35,588 nt of DNA from the NCBI GenBank assembly GCA_035454085.1, contig DAOTEJ010000019.1:1-35588 (forward strand), written 5' to 3'. Origin of the DNA: DAOTEJ01 sp035454085 (lineage in GTDB: Bacteria > Pseudomonadota > Gammaproteobacteria > Burkholderiales > Burkholderiaceae_F). Below are positions 29,143 to 35,588 of the stretch, in pieces. The notes under the pieces were generated by a model. It had not been told where the DNA came from. It did not search any database and worked only from the letters and a program-made list of their open reading frames with translations. The stretch's first letter is position 1. Every line of letters starts with the position of its first letter. The translations under genes and the position numbers were made by a program.

Positions 29143-29577
29143 ATGGCGGCTGAGGCATTTCGGGTGGAACTCGGCGGCTGGGAGGCGATGCGCGCCGAGG
29201 CCGAGCCGATCCGCTTCGAGGTCTTCGTGAACGAGCAGCAGGTGCCGCCCGAGTCCGAGCTTGACGAGTGGGACGCGACCAGCCTGCACGCGCTGGCCTT
29301 CGACGCGGCGGGCAGTGCCGTGGCCACCGGACGCCTGCTGCCCGACGGGCACATCGGCCGCATGGCGGTGCTTCGCGAGGCGCGCGGGCAGGGCGCCGGC
29401 GCGGCGGTGCTCGCAGCCCTGATGGCGGCCGCTCGGCAGCGCGGAGCGCACGAGGTGGTGTTGTCGGCCCAGACGCACGCGCTCGCCTTCTACGAGCGCG
29501 CGGGCTTCGTGGCCGAAGGGCCGGAATACCTGGACTGCGACATCCCGCACCGGCTGATGCGGCGCGCCCTGTCCTAG
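29143..29577 (+). CDS. GNAT-family N-acetyltransferase
   Basis: This 144-residue acetyl-CoA-dependent acyltransferase resembles the ElaA/YjcF group. The N-terminal RFEVFVNEQQVPPESELDEWD is characteristic of that group. The acetyl-CoA loop is RGQGAG (81-86), preceded by HIGRMAVL. The motif B-like end is ALAFYERAGF. The acceptor is unknown. It lies 74 bases after the M16 peptidase gene and ends only seven bases before the convergent end of the NRDE gene, with no terminator visible between the two stops. Confidence 0.92.
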   Translation: MAAEAFRVELGGWEAMRAEAEPIRFEVFVNEQQVPPESELDEWDATSLHALAFDAAGSAVATGRLLPDGHIGRMAVLREARGQGAGAAVLAALMAAARQRGAHEVVLSAQTHALAFYERAGFVAEGPEYLDCDIPHRLMRRALS

Positions 29578-29584
29578 GGGCGGA

Positions 29585-30418
29585 TCAGAGCGCGTCGGTG
29601 CGCGGCTCGCGCCGGTGGCGACGATCGATGCGCGGCAACTGGAACTCGAAGTGCCGGTCGGCGTGCTGCTCGGCGTCCTCGCTGCCGAAGCTGCGCTCGA
29701 GCAGGCTCACCTGGCCGTCGGCGCGCACGGTGATCACGGTGGTGGAGCGCGTCCCGTACCCGTGCGCACGGATCTGGATGGCCGACAGGGCGCGCTCCCA
29801 CTCCATGGGCACGCCGGTGATGGGCAGATCCATGTCATGCGCGCGCACCCGGTCGGCAAAGATGTGGAGCAGGCGGTCGGCGTCGACCCTCTGGGCGACC
29901 TGGCACGCGAAGCGCGCCACCGCGCGCGTGAGCTTGGGCCAGGGCGTGTCCAGCCCCGCGTTGGACAGGCCGTACACCCCGGCTTCGAGCGCCTGCGGCG
30001 CGCCCGTGCCGCGGTTGCTGTGGTAGTGCAGGCCGGACGGTGAACCGGGCGCTGCGGTCACGTCGCCCAGCAGCAGGTTGTAGCCGTTGAAGGCACCGCC
30101 ACGGACCGACTGCGCGGCGAGCCAGGCAGCGGCCGGATCGGTCGACTGCAGGGCGGCCAGTGCCAGTCCGCCACGCGAGGGGGCGTGAGTGTTGCGCTCG
30201 CGCGGGCCGCGCACGTTGGTCAGGGCCGCCAGGCGGCCGCTGCGAGTCAGGCCCAGCCAGGTTCCACCCGCTTCCTCGTCGCGTCCCGCGAGGATCGACA
30301 CCGCCTGACCCCACCACGCGGCGGGGCGGGTGCGGCGCGCATAGAACTCGTCGCGATTGCCCACGAGCACCAGGGGGTAGTCCGGGTGCGCGTGCCAGGC
30401 AAAGGCGATCAGGCACAT
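29585..30418 (-). CDS. NRDE-domain protein (TANGO2 family)
   Basis: This 277-residue protein carries the defining N-terminus: MCLIAFAW, then NRDEFYARRT at 21-30. Cys2 is conserved in the family, which has an Ntn-hydrolase-like look. Eukaryotic TANGO2/HRG-9 homologues have been linked to heme trafficking and lipid metabolism; the bacterial function is unsettled. Other visible parts are AGRDEEAGGTWLGL, ALTNVR and YGLSNAGLDTPWPK. I chose the ATG at 30418 because Met-Cys must be N-terminal. It begins one base after the stop of the DUF4936 gene, in the order ygfZ-DUF4936-NRDE. Confidence 0.92.
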   Translation of the reverse strand: MCLIAFAWHAHPDYPLVLVGNRDEFYARRTRPAAWWGQAVSILAGRDEEAGGTWLGLTRSGRLAALTNVRGPRERNTHAPSRGGLALAALQSTDPAAAWLAAQSVRGGAFNGYNLLLGDVTAAPGSPSGLHYHSNRGTGAPQALEAGVYGLSNAGLDTPWPKLTRAVARFACQVAQRVDADRLLHIFADRVRAHDMDLPITGVPMEWERALSAIQIRAHGYGTRSTTVITVRADGQVSLLERSFGSEDAEQHADRHFEFQLPRIDRRHRREPRTDAL

Positions 30419-30419
30419 C

Positions 30420-30701
30420 TCAGACCTCGGCGAAGCGCTCGATGCGCCGCGCGTCGAGCAGCGCGGCAGGCAGGCCCGCGTGCGCCGCGGCATCGGTCAG
30501 GGCGGCGCCAAAACGCGTGGGGTCGGGGATGCGCTCGTAGATCTCCATCAGGGTCAGGGGCTCGGCCGCGTCGGTACGCCGTGCCAGGCGCCCGTGCACG
30601 CCCGTGGCCGCGGCGAGCGCGCCCTGCATGACGCGCACGCGCTCGGCCACGGCGGCCAATTCGGCCGCGGGCAGCTTGTAGTAGATGAACCAGTGCTCCA
30701 T
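30420..30701 (-). CDS. DUF4936-family small protein
   Basis: This 93-residue cytoplasmic protein has no signal peptide. It begins MEHWFIYYKL, followed by a helix (ELAAVAERVRVMQGAL) and a strand-turn LTLMEIYERI. This pattern suggests a dimeric alpha/beta-barrel ferredoxin-like fold, comparable to EthD/ABM-type monooxygenases, but no catalytic residues can be named. The family is known mainly from betaproteobacteria and has no established function. It sits seven bases after ygfZ and one base before the NRDE/TANGO2 gene, so it is probably cotranscribed with both. Confidence 0.85.
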   Translation of the reverse strand: MEHWFIYYKLPAAELAAVAERVRVMQGALAAATGVHGRLARRTDAAEPLTLMEIYERIPDPTRFGAALTDAAAHAGLPAALLDARRIERFAEV

Positions 30702-30708
30702 GGGCGCC

Positions 30709-31692
30709 TCAGGCTGTGGGATCGAAGATTTCGTAGGGCAGGGGCTGAACGGCCAGTGCCGGGCCGTCGGCCGCACCTGCGCGCAGGCCGCGCTCGAAGC
30801 GGTCGACCGGCGCCTCGAAGAGCACCGCCGCGCCGCCCGCCGGACTGGCGGCCGACATCACCACCGTGCCCGCGGCTTCGGCCTCGCCCTCCACCCAGAC
30901 ATCGCTGCCGGCCAGCGGCGGCGGGGCGTCGAGGCGCGCGAGCGCCATGCGCCGGCGCAGCTTGCCCAGGTACTGGCTGCGGGCAACGACCTCCTGGCCG
31001 GGATAGCAGCCCTTGCGGAAGTTGACGCCACCGAGGACCTCGAGATTGATCATCTGCGGCACGAACTTCTCCTGCGTCGCCGCCCAGACGGTGGGCACTG
31101 CGCTCTCGACCTCGCTCCACCACCAAAGCGAGGCGGCCGCTGTGTCGGCAGCCAACCCTGGCAGGCTGATCCCCGCCGGCACCAGGATCATGAATCGCTC
31201 GCCGGTGACTGCCGCGCCCGGCAGGCGCGCGACCCGCACGCCATCGGCCCCGACCGCGGCTTGCCACGGCTGCTGTGGCGCGGGCAGTCCGGCCTGGGCA
31301 AGCGCGGCGGCGGCGCCCGGTCCGACCAGACCGTAGTGGCTCCAGGCGGCGCTGTCGTCGGCCAGCCGGGCCTTGGCGCGCAGCACGAACATCGACAGGC
31401 GCTTGAGTACCGGTGCGAGAAGTTCGCGCGGCAGTTGCAGGTAGATCGCTTCAGCGTCGCGCCACTGGCGGAAGGTGGCGATCAGCCGGCCCTTGGCGGT
31501 GCAGTAGCCATTGAGCTGCAGGCCCTCGCCGATGGCCAGCACGTCGTTGGTGAGCTGGCCTTGCAGAAAGCTGGCGGCGTCCTCGCCGCGCGCCGCGATC
31601 ACCCCCAGCTCGTCGAGACGGCACAAGGCCGGCGCACTGAGTGCGCACTCGGCTTGGTCCGGGGCAAGGTCGGGGGGGGCGGCAAGCGTCAT
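30709..31692 (-). CDS. ygfZ: Folate-binding Fe-S cluster repair protein YgfZ
   Basis: This 327-residue tetrahydrofolate-binding protein is of the GcvT-like family and is needed for activity of certain Fe-S enzymes such as the radical-SAM enzyme MiaB. The signature KGCYPGQE (227-234) with the essential Cys229 is intact. The preceding PQMINLEVLGGVNF and the N-terminal FLQGQLTNDV plus YCTAKGRL also match the family. The ATG at 31692 is chosen because the conserved region begins within about 25 residues of it and a consensus -10 lies 35-40 bases upstream. It heads a minus-strand trio with DUF4936 and NRDE genes and is divergent from mltG. Confidence 0.94.
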   Translation of the reverse strand: MTLAAPPDLAPDQAECALSAPALCRLDELGVIAARGEDAASFLQGQLTNDVLAIGEGLQLNGYCTAKGRLIATFRQWRDAEAIYLQLPRELLAPVLKRLSMFVLRAKARLADDSAAWSHYGLVGPGAAAALAQAGLPAPQQPWQAAVGADGVRVARLPGAAVTGERFMILVPAGISLPGLAADTAAASLWWWSEVESAVPTVWAATQEKFVPQMINLEVLGGVNFRKGCYPGQEVVARSQYLGKLRRRMALARLDAPPPLAGSDVWVEGEAEAAGTVVMSAASPAGGAAVLFEAPVDRFERGLRAGAADGPALAVQPLPYEIFDPTA

Positions 31693-31725
31693 GGGTCGGT
31701 CGTCGGATGGGCGTCGAGCGGCCCG

Positions 31726-31732
31726 TATTATA
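31726..31732. promoter_or_regulatory. Symmetric -10 element shared by ygfZ and mltG
   Basis: TATTATA reads as the perfect -10 TATAAT on the minus strand (31732-31727) toward ygfZ and as TATTAT, five of six, on the plus strand (31726-31731) toward mltG. Predicted start points would be near 31720 and 31738, about 18 bases apart. Neither direction has a clear -35 hexamer. Confidence 0.55.
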
Positions 31733-31805
31733 GGAAGCCCCTCGCCTGCCTCAGGCGGTACCCCTGTGGCGCGAGGTCCTTCCGAACCTACCACTCCCCA
31801 AGCCC

Positions 31806-32795
31806 GTGCGCCGTTTGATTCTTGTAGGTCTTGTGTTGCTCGGCCTGGTTGCGGCCGCGGCCTGGTGGTACTACGCGCTGCGGCCCCTGCCGCTGGAGGC
31901 GCAGAGCGTGGAACTGCGCGTGCCCGCCGGCGCCTCGGCGCGCGCCATCGCCCAACAGGCACGCGAGGCCGGCGTGGGCGTGAACGAGACGCTGTTCGTG
32001 CTCTTCGCGCGCGCCACCGATGCCACGCGTTCGCTGCGCGCTGGCCGCTATGCGCTCGAACGCGGCGCCACGCTGGCCACGCTGCTCGACAAGCTGCGCT
32101 CGGGCGACGCCTTGCCCTCGCGCTTCACCATCGTCGAGGGCATCACGGTGCGCGAACTGCGGGCCCGCCTGGCGCAAGAGAAGGACCTGCGGCCCGACTC
32201 CGCCCAGCTCAGCGATGCCCAGCTCGCCGCCGCGCTGGGGGCCAGCCAGGTCCAGCTGGAGGGCCTGCTCGCCCCCGAGACCTATGTCTTCGCTCCGGGG
32301 TCGAGCGACCTCGATCTGCTGCGCCAGGCTCATCGCGCGCAGGCGCAGGCGCTGGAGCAGGCCTGGGCGCGGCGCGCTGCGGACCTGCCGCTGGCCAACC
32401 CCTACGAGGCCCTGGTGCTCGCCTCGATCGTCGAGAAGGAAACCGGGCGAGCGGAGGACCGGCCCCTGGTGGCGAGCGTGTTCATCAACCGCTTGCGGCT
32501 GGGCATGCCCCTGCAAAGCGATCCCACGGTGATCTACGGGCTGGGCGAGGGATTCGACGGCAACCTGCGCAAGCGTGACCTGCAGAAGGACACGCCCTAC
32601 AACAGCTATACGCGCCGCGGCCTGCCCCCGACCCCGATCGCGCTGCCCGGCCGCGCGTCGATCGAGGCCGTACTCGACCCGCCGCGCACCGATTACCTCT
32701 ACTTCGTGGCGCGCGGCGACGGCAGCTCGCAGTTCTCGGCGACGCTCGCCGAGCACAATCGCGCCGTGGACAAGTTCCAGCGAGGCCGCCCATGA
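31806..32795 (+). CDS. mltG: Endolytic murein transglycosylase MltG
   Basis: This 329-residue inner-membrane enzyme cuts nascent peptidoglycan strands and so limits chain length. One N-terminal transmembrane helix (about 4-24) anchors a periplasmic part. A LysM-like region (about 34-105) is followed by the YceG catalytic domain. The catalytic glutamate is Glu210 in ASIVEKET, and the downstream LQSDPTVIYG, YNSYTRRGLPPTPI and YFVARGDGSSQFS motifs are complete. The start is GTG at 31806 without a clear ribosome site; no better start lies nearby. The stop overlaps tmk (ATGA), opening a tightly overlapped operon. Confidence 0.95.
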   Translation: MRRLILVGLVLLGLVAAAAWWYYALRPLPLEAQSVELRVPAGASARAIAQQAREAGVGVNETLFVLFARATDATRSLRAGRYALERGATLATLLDKLRSGDALPSRFTIVEGITVRELRARLAQEKDLRPDSAQLSDAQLAAALGASQVQLEGLLAPETYVFAPGSSDLDLLRQAHRAQAQALEQAWARRAADLPLANPYEALVLASIVEKETGRAEDRPLVASVFINRLRLGMPLQSDPTVIYGLGEGFDGNLRKRDLQKDTPYNSYTRRGLPPTPIALPGRASIEAVLDPPRTDYLYFVARGDGSSQFSATLAEHNRAVDKFQRGRP

Positions 32796-33412
32796 GCGGA
32801 CGCTTCATCACTTTCGAGGGCATCGACGGGGCGGGCAAGAGCACGCAGATCGCGGCCGTGGCAGAGAGTCTGCGCGCCCAGGGCCACACGCTCGTCCTCA
32901 CCCGCGAGCCTGGCGGCACGCCCCTGGGCGAGCGTCTGCGCGAGCTGATCCTGAACCAGCCCATGAGCTCGCCCACCGAGACCCTGCTGGTGTTCGCCGC
33001 CCGCTGCGAACATCTGGCTCAGGTGATCCGCCCCGCGCTGGCGCGTGGCGAGTGGGTGCTGTGCGACCGCTTCACCGACGCGACCTACGCCTATCAGTCA
33101 GGCGGCCGAGGGCTGCCCGCGCAAGCCATCGCGCGGCTCGAGGACTGGGTTCATCCGGACCTGCGCCCGGACCTGACCGTGCTCTTCGACATCGAGCCGT
33201 CGGTCGCGGCCCAGCGCCTTGCAGCGGCGCGCGCTGCCGACAAGTTCGAGACCGAGACCACGGCCTTCTTCGCGCGGGTGCGTGCCGCCTACCTGGCGCG
33301 GGCCGAAGCCGAGCCCGGGCGTTTCCTGGTGGTGAACTCCGGCCGTGCGCCGGATGCGGTGGGCCGTGATCTGCTGGCCGGCCTGGCAAGCCGGATGGCG
33401 CCATGGAGCTGA
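32792..33412 (+). CDS. tmk: Thymidylate kinase
   Basis: This 206-residue kinase phosphorylates dTMP to dTDP in DNA precursor synthesis. The P-loop FEGIDGAGKST (8-18) is at the N-terminus. The DRY-like motif is DRFTDATYAYQSGGRGLP, with TREPGGTPLGERLR before it, as in E. coli-type enzymes. The lid region is AAARAADKFE. It is of usual length and overlaps mltG by four bases and holB by ten bases, so the three are translated together. Confidence 0.97.
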   Translation: MSGRFITFEGIDGAGKSTQIAAVAESLRAQGHTLVLTREPGGTPLGERLRELILNQPMSSPTETLLVFAARCEHLAQVIRPALARGEWVLCDRFTDATYAYQSGGRGLPAQAIARLEDWVHPDLRPDLTVLFDIEPSVAAQRLAAARAADKFETETTAFFARVRAAYLARAEAEPGRFLVVNSGRAPDAVGRDLLAGLASRMAPWS

Positions 33413-34452
33413 GGCTCCTGCCCTGGCAGCTGCCCGCGTGGCAGCGCCTGGCCTCGCTGCGGGAGCGCCGCCCGCACGCGCTGCTGCTGCATGGCGCACG
33501 CGACATCGGCAAGCGCGACTTTGCGCTGCAGTGGGCCGCAGCGGCACTGTGCGAGTCGCCTCTCGCGGACGCGCGCGCCTGCGGCCAGTGCACGGGCTGC
33601 CAGTTGCTGATCGCCGACAATCACCCCGACCTGCGCCTGGTGGTGCCTGCGGCAGACGCCGTGGCCCGTGCGGACGAGGAGGGCGCGCAGGCAGGCGAGG
33701 AGGGCGGCAAGACGGCCAAGGCGAGCCGCAGCATCCGCATCGACCAGGTGCGGGAGCTCGACGAGTTCCTCACGATCAGTTCGCATCGGGGGGGCGTTCG
33801 CCTGGTCGTGCTCGCGCCTGCCGAAGCAATGAACACCGACGCGGCCAGCGCCTTGCTCAAGATGCTCGAAGAGCCGCCGCCGGGCGCGGGCTTCATCTTG
33901 GTGAGCCACGAGATCGACGCCGTGCTGCCCACCATCCGCTCGCGCTGCGTCCTGGTGCGCCTGGCACCGCCCACCCCGGCCCAGGCGCTCGATTGGCTGC
34001 GCGCCCAGGGGGTAGAGCAGGCCGAATTGCGGCTGGCCGAGGCGGGCGGGGCACCACTGGCGGCGGTAGGTGGGGACGAGCGTCACCGCCTCGACGAAGC
34101 CAGCCGGGTCCTGCTGCTGCGCCTGCTGGCGCGAGGCGCTGCCCTCGAGCCCGCCGAGATCGCCACTGCGCTGCCGCGCGATCTGCTGCTGACTCCCGCA
34201 ATCACGCTGTTGCAGCGGTGGTGCGCCGACTTGCTCGAGGCGCGCAGCCGCGGCAGCGTTCGATATCATCCCGCGCAAGCTCGCGAGATCGAGCGTCTGG
34301 CGCGCGCCGCGAGCCTCGAGCAGTTGCTGGGCTGGGGTAGGGAACTGATCCAGGCGCGTGCCGCGAGCGAGCACCCTTTGAACGCGCGTTTGGTGATGGA
34401 GCGCTGCCTCTTGTCCTACGCCACCGCCCTGGCAGGGAGACCAAGTCGATGA
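33403..34452 (+). CDS. holB: DNA polymerase III subunit delta'
   Basis: This 349-residue clamp-loader subunit has a zinc module of four cysteines (Cys50, 60, 63, 66) next to a degenerate P-loop GARDIGKRD. That is expected, since delta' generally does not hydrolyse ATP. The conserved SRC motif (TIRSRC) and NTDAASALLKMLEEPP are present. A hydrophilic low-complexity insertion rich in Ala, Glu and Gly (about residues 85-108, including DEEGAQAGEEGGK) interrupts the AAA+ core before IRIDQVREL; insertions here are seen in related bacteria. It overlaps tmk by ten bases and the PilZ gene by four. Confidence 0.94.
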   Translation: MELRLLPWQLPAWQRLASLRERRPHALLLHGARDIGKRDFALQWAAAALCESPLADARACGQCTGCQLLIADNHPDLRLVVPAADAVARADEEGAQAGEEGGKTAKASRSIRIDQVRELDEFLTISSHRGGVRLVVLAPAEAMNTDAASALLKMLEEPPPGAGFILVSHEIDAVLPTIRSRCVLVRLAPPTPAQALDWLRAQGVEQAELRLAEAGGAPLAAVGGDERHRLDEASRVLLLRLLARGAALEPAEIATALPRDLLLTPAITLLQRWCADLLEARSRGSVRYHPAQAREIERLARAASLEQLLGWGRELIQARAASEHPLNARLVMERCLLSYATALAGRPSR

Positions 34453-34853
34453 CGAGCGAAGCCAGCCCCGCGGCCAATGCCGCCGCCGCGCCGCCTGTGC
34501 CCGCAGGGGCAGGGGGTGGCCGGCCGGCCGTGCTCTCGCTTGCCATCAAGGAACGCGCGGCGCTCTACGCGGCTTACATGCCGTTTCTGAAGAACGGCGG
34601 CATCTTCGTCCCGACCAACCGCAGCTACCAGTTGGGCGACGAGGTCTACCTCATCCTCACCTTGATGGACGATCCGTCGCGCATCCCGGTGGCGGGCAAG
34701 GTGGTGTGGATCAGTTCAGCCACGGGCGGGCGGGCTACCGCCGGCATTGGCGTGCACTTTCCGGCCGACGAGGCGGGGCTCAACGCCCGCAAGCGCATCG
34801 AGGACCTGCTCGGGGCGCATCTCAAGTCGTCCCGCCCCACCCACACGCTCTGA
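34449..34853 (+). CDS. PilZ-domain protein, probable type IV pilus factor
   Basis: This is a 134-residue protein. After a disordered Ala/Pro/Gly-rich leader (1-27) it has a PilZ-type domain: LSLAIKERAALYAAYMPFLKNGGIFVPT, GDEVYLILTLMDDP and AGKVVWISS. The c-di-GMP motifs RxxxR and [DN]xSxxG are absent, as in PilZ proper of pilus assembly, so it probably does not bind c-di-GMP and works by protein contact. It overlaps holB (ATGA), a placement usual for pilZ in beta- and gammaproteobacteria. Confidence 0.92.
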   Translation: MTSEASPAANAAAAPPVPAGAGGGRPAVLSLAIKERAALYAAYMPFLKNGGIFVPTNRSYQLGDEVYLILTLMDDPSRIPVAGKVVWISSATGGRATAGIGVHFPADEAGLNARKRIEDLLGAHLKSSRPTHTL

Positions 34854-34887
34854 GCAGCCTCGCCTCCCGGGCTGAGGCGGCGCGCCG

Positions 34888-35588
34888 ATGTACATCGATT
34901 CGCATTGCCATCTTTCGTTTCCCGACTTCCGGGAAGACATGCCGCAGATCCTCGAGCGCATGCGCGCGGCGGGCGTAGCGGGCGCGCTCAACGTGTGCGT
35001 CACCCTCGAAGAGTTCCCGGCCGTGCTGGCGCTCGCCGAGGCCCATGCCGAGCTTTGGGCCACGGTGGGCGTGCACCCCGACTACGCCGAACTCGAAGAG
35101 CCGACGGTCGAGCGCCTGGTGAGCCTGGCGGCGCACCCCAAGGTCGTGGCAATTGGCGAGACCGGACTCGACTACTACCGCCTCGCCGAGCCGCTGGACT
35201 GGCAGCGCGAGCGCTTTCGCAACCACATTCGCGCGGCACGGATCACCGGCAAGCCGCTGGTGATCCACACCCGAGCCGCCGCGGAAGACACCTTGCGGAT
35301 CATGGCGGAGGAGGGGGCTGGCGAAGTGGGCGGGGTGATGCACTGCTTCACCGAGACCCAGGCCGTGGCCGAACGGGCGCTCGCCCTGGGCTTTCACATC
35401 TCGTTTTCGGGCATCGTGACCTTCAAGAACGCGACCGAATTGCAGTCCGTGGCCGCGCAGGTGCCTCTGGACCGACTTCTGATCGAGACCGACTCGCCCT
35501 ACCTGGCGCCAGTGCCGCACCGGGGAAGACGTAACGAGCCCGGCTACGTGCCTGCCGTGGCGCAGAAGATCGCGTCCCTTCGTGGCCT
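34888..35588 (+). CDS. TatD-family metal-dependent hydrolase (3' end cut off by window)
   Basis: The first 233 residues of a TatD/YcfH-type metal-dependent DNase or hydrolase are present, and the frame is open to the window edge; relatives are about 255-270 residues. The metal ligands are visible: DSHCHL (His6, His8), Glu91 in IGETGLDYY, His127 in VIHTRA, His152 in MHCFTE and Asp202 in IETDSPYLAP. The active site is therefore complete. It begins 34 bases after the PilZ gene and continues the mltG-tmk-holB-pilZ transcript in the order common in this bacterial group. Confidence 0.94.
   Translation, partial: MYIDSHCHLSFPDFREDMPQILERMRAAGVAGALNVCVTLEEFPAVLALAEAHAELWATVGVHPDYAELEEPTVERLVSLAAHPKVVAIGETGLDYYRLAEPLDWQRERFRNHIRAARITGKPLVIHTRAAAEDTLRIMAEEGAGEVGGVMHCFTETQAVAERALALGFHISFSGIVTFKNATELQSVAAQVPLDRLLIETDSPYLAPVPHRGRRNEPGYVPAVAQKIASLRG

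Noticed and set aside
26345..29158. A 937-residue open frame on the minus strand opposite the M16 peptidase gene
   Set aside because: It mirrors a well-supported gene codon for codon, is rich in His, Arg, Gly and Ala without any family motif, and results from the scarcity of stops in GC-rich DNA.

Overview
This 35.6 kb, GC-rich, densely coded window looks like chromosome of a betaproteobacterium, most likely order Burkholderiales. The evidence is the gene content and order: mltG-tmk-holB-pilZ-tatD, yciB-bolA-ppiC, a single-chain PurL of about 1,330 residues, a Liv-type ABC transporter next to beta-oxidation genes, and a PEP-CTERM protein. I see no tRNA, rRNA, insertion sequence, prophage or CRISPR array. 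No gene-free stretch is longer than about 175 bases. The assignment rests on recognition of protein families, not on a database search.

Layout. Bases 1-1491 hold the 3' end of a hydantoinase B/oxoprolinase gene, followed by an HDOD/degenerate-EAL signalling protein (1552-2778) and purL (about 2886-6881). Next comes a small envelope island: a secreted four-cysteine protein (6896-7624), a 79-residue lipoprotein (7634-7873) and an SGNH-hydrolase-like protein with a PEP-CTERM sorting tail (8047-9381). A two-way terminator at about 9471-9500 separates these from a minus-strand operon transcribed selO-msrB-yciB-bolA-ppiC (13163 down to 9516).

From 13282 to 26216 runs a catabolic block on the plus strand. 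It contains a fatty-acyl-CoA synthetase, then a branched-chain-type ABC transporter (binding protein, LivH, LivM, LivG, LivF), a fused enoyl-CoA hydratase/3-hydroxyacyl-CoA dehydrogenase, a 620-residue acyl-CoA dehydrogenase, a Dabb-domain protein and two short-chain dehydrogenases. Many of these overlap as ATGA, GTGA or TGATG. Together they suggest uptake, CoA activation and beta-oxidation of a carboxylic acid; the substrate cannot be read from the sequence. A predicted promoter lies in front of the binding protein and a strong hairpin terminator lies between it and the permeases, a plausible way to make excess binding protein.

Bases 26351-29577 hold a secreted M16 metallopeptidase and a GNAT acetyltransferase. 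They converge on a minus-strand trio ygfZ-DUF4936-NRDE/TANGO2 (31692 down to 29585). ygfZ diverges from mltG over a symmetric -10 element. The window ends in the tightly overlapped mltG-tmk-holB-pilZ operon and a 3'-truncated TatD-family nuclease gene.

The most notable molecular observation is in the ABC transporter. LivF has arginine in place of the Walker A lysine and LivG has an altered signature motif. In an ABC dimer both changes fall in the same composite ATP site, which predicts one canonical and one degenerate site. No clearly new multi-gene defence or mobile system was found.
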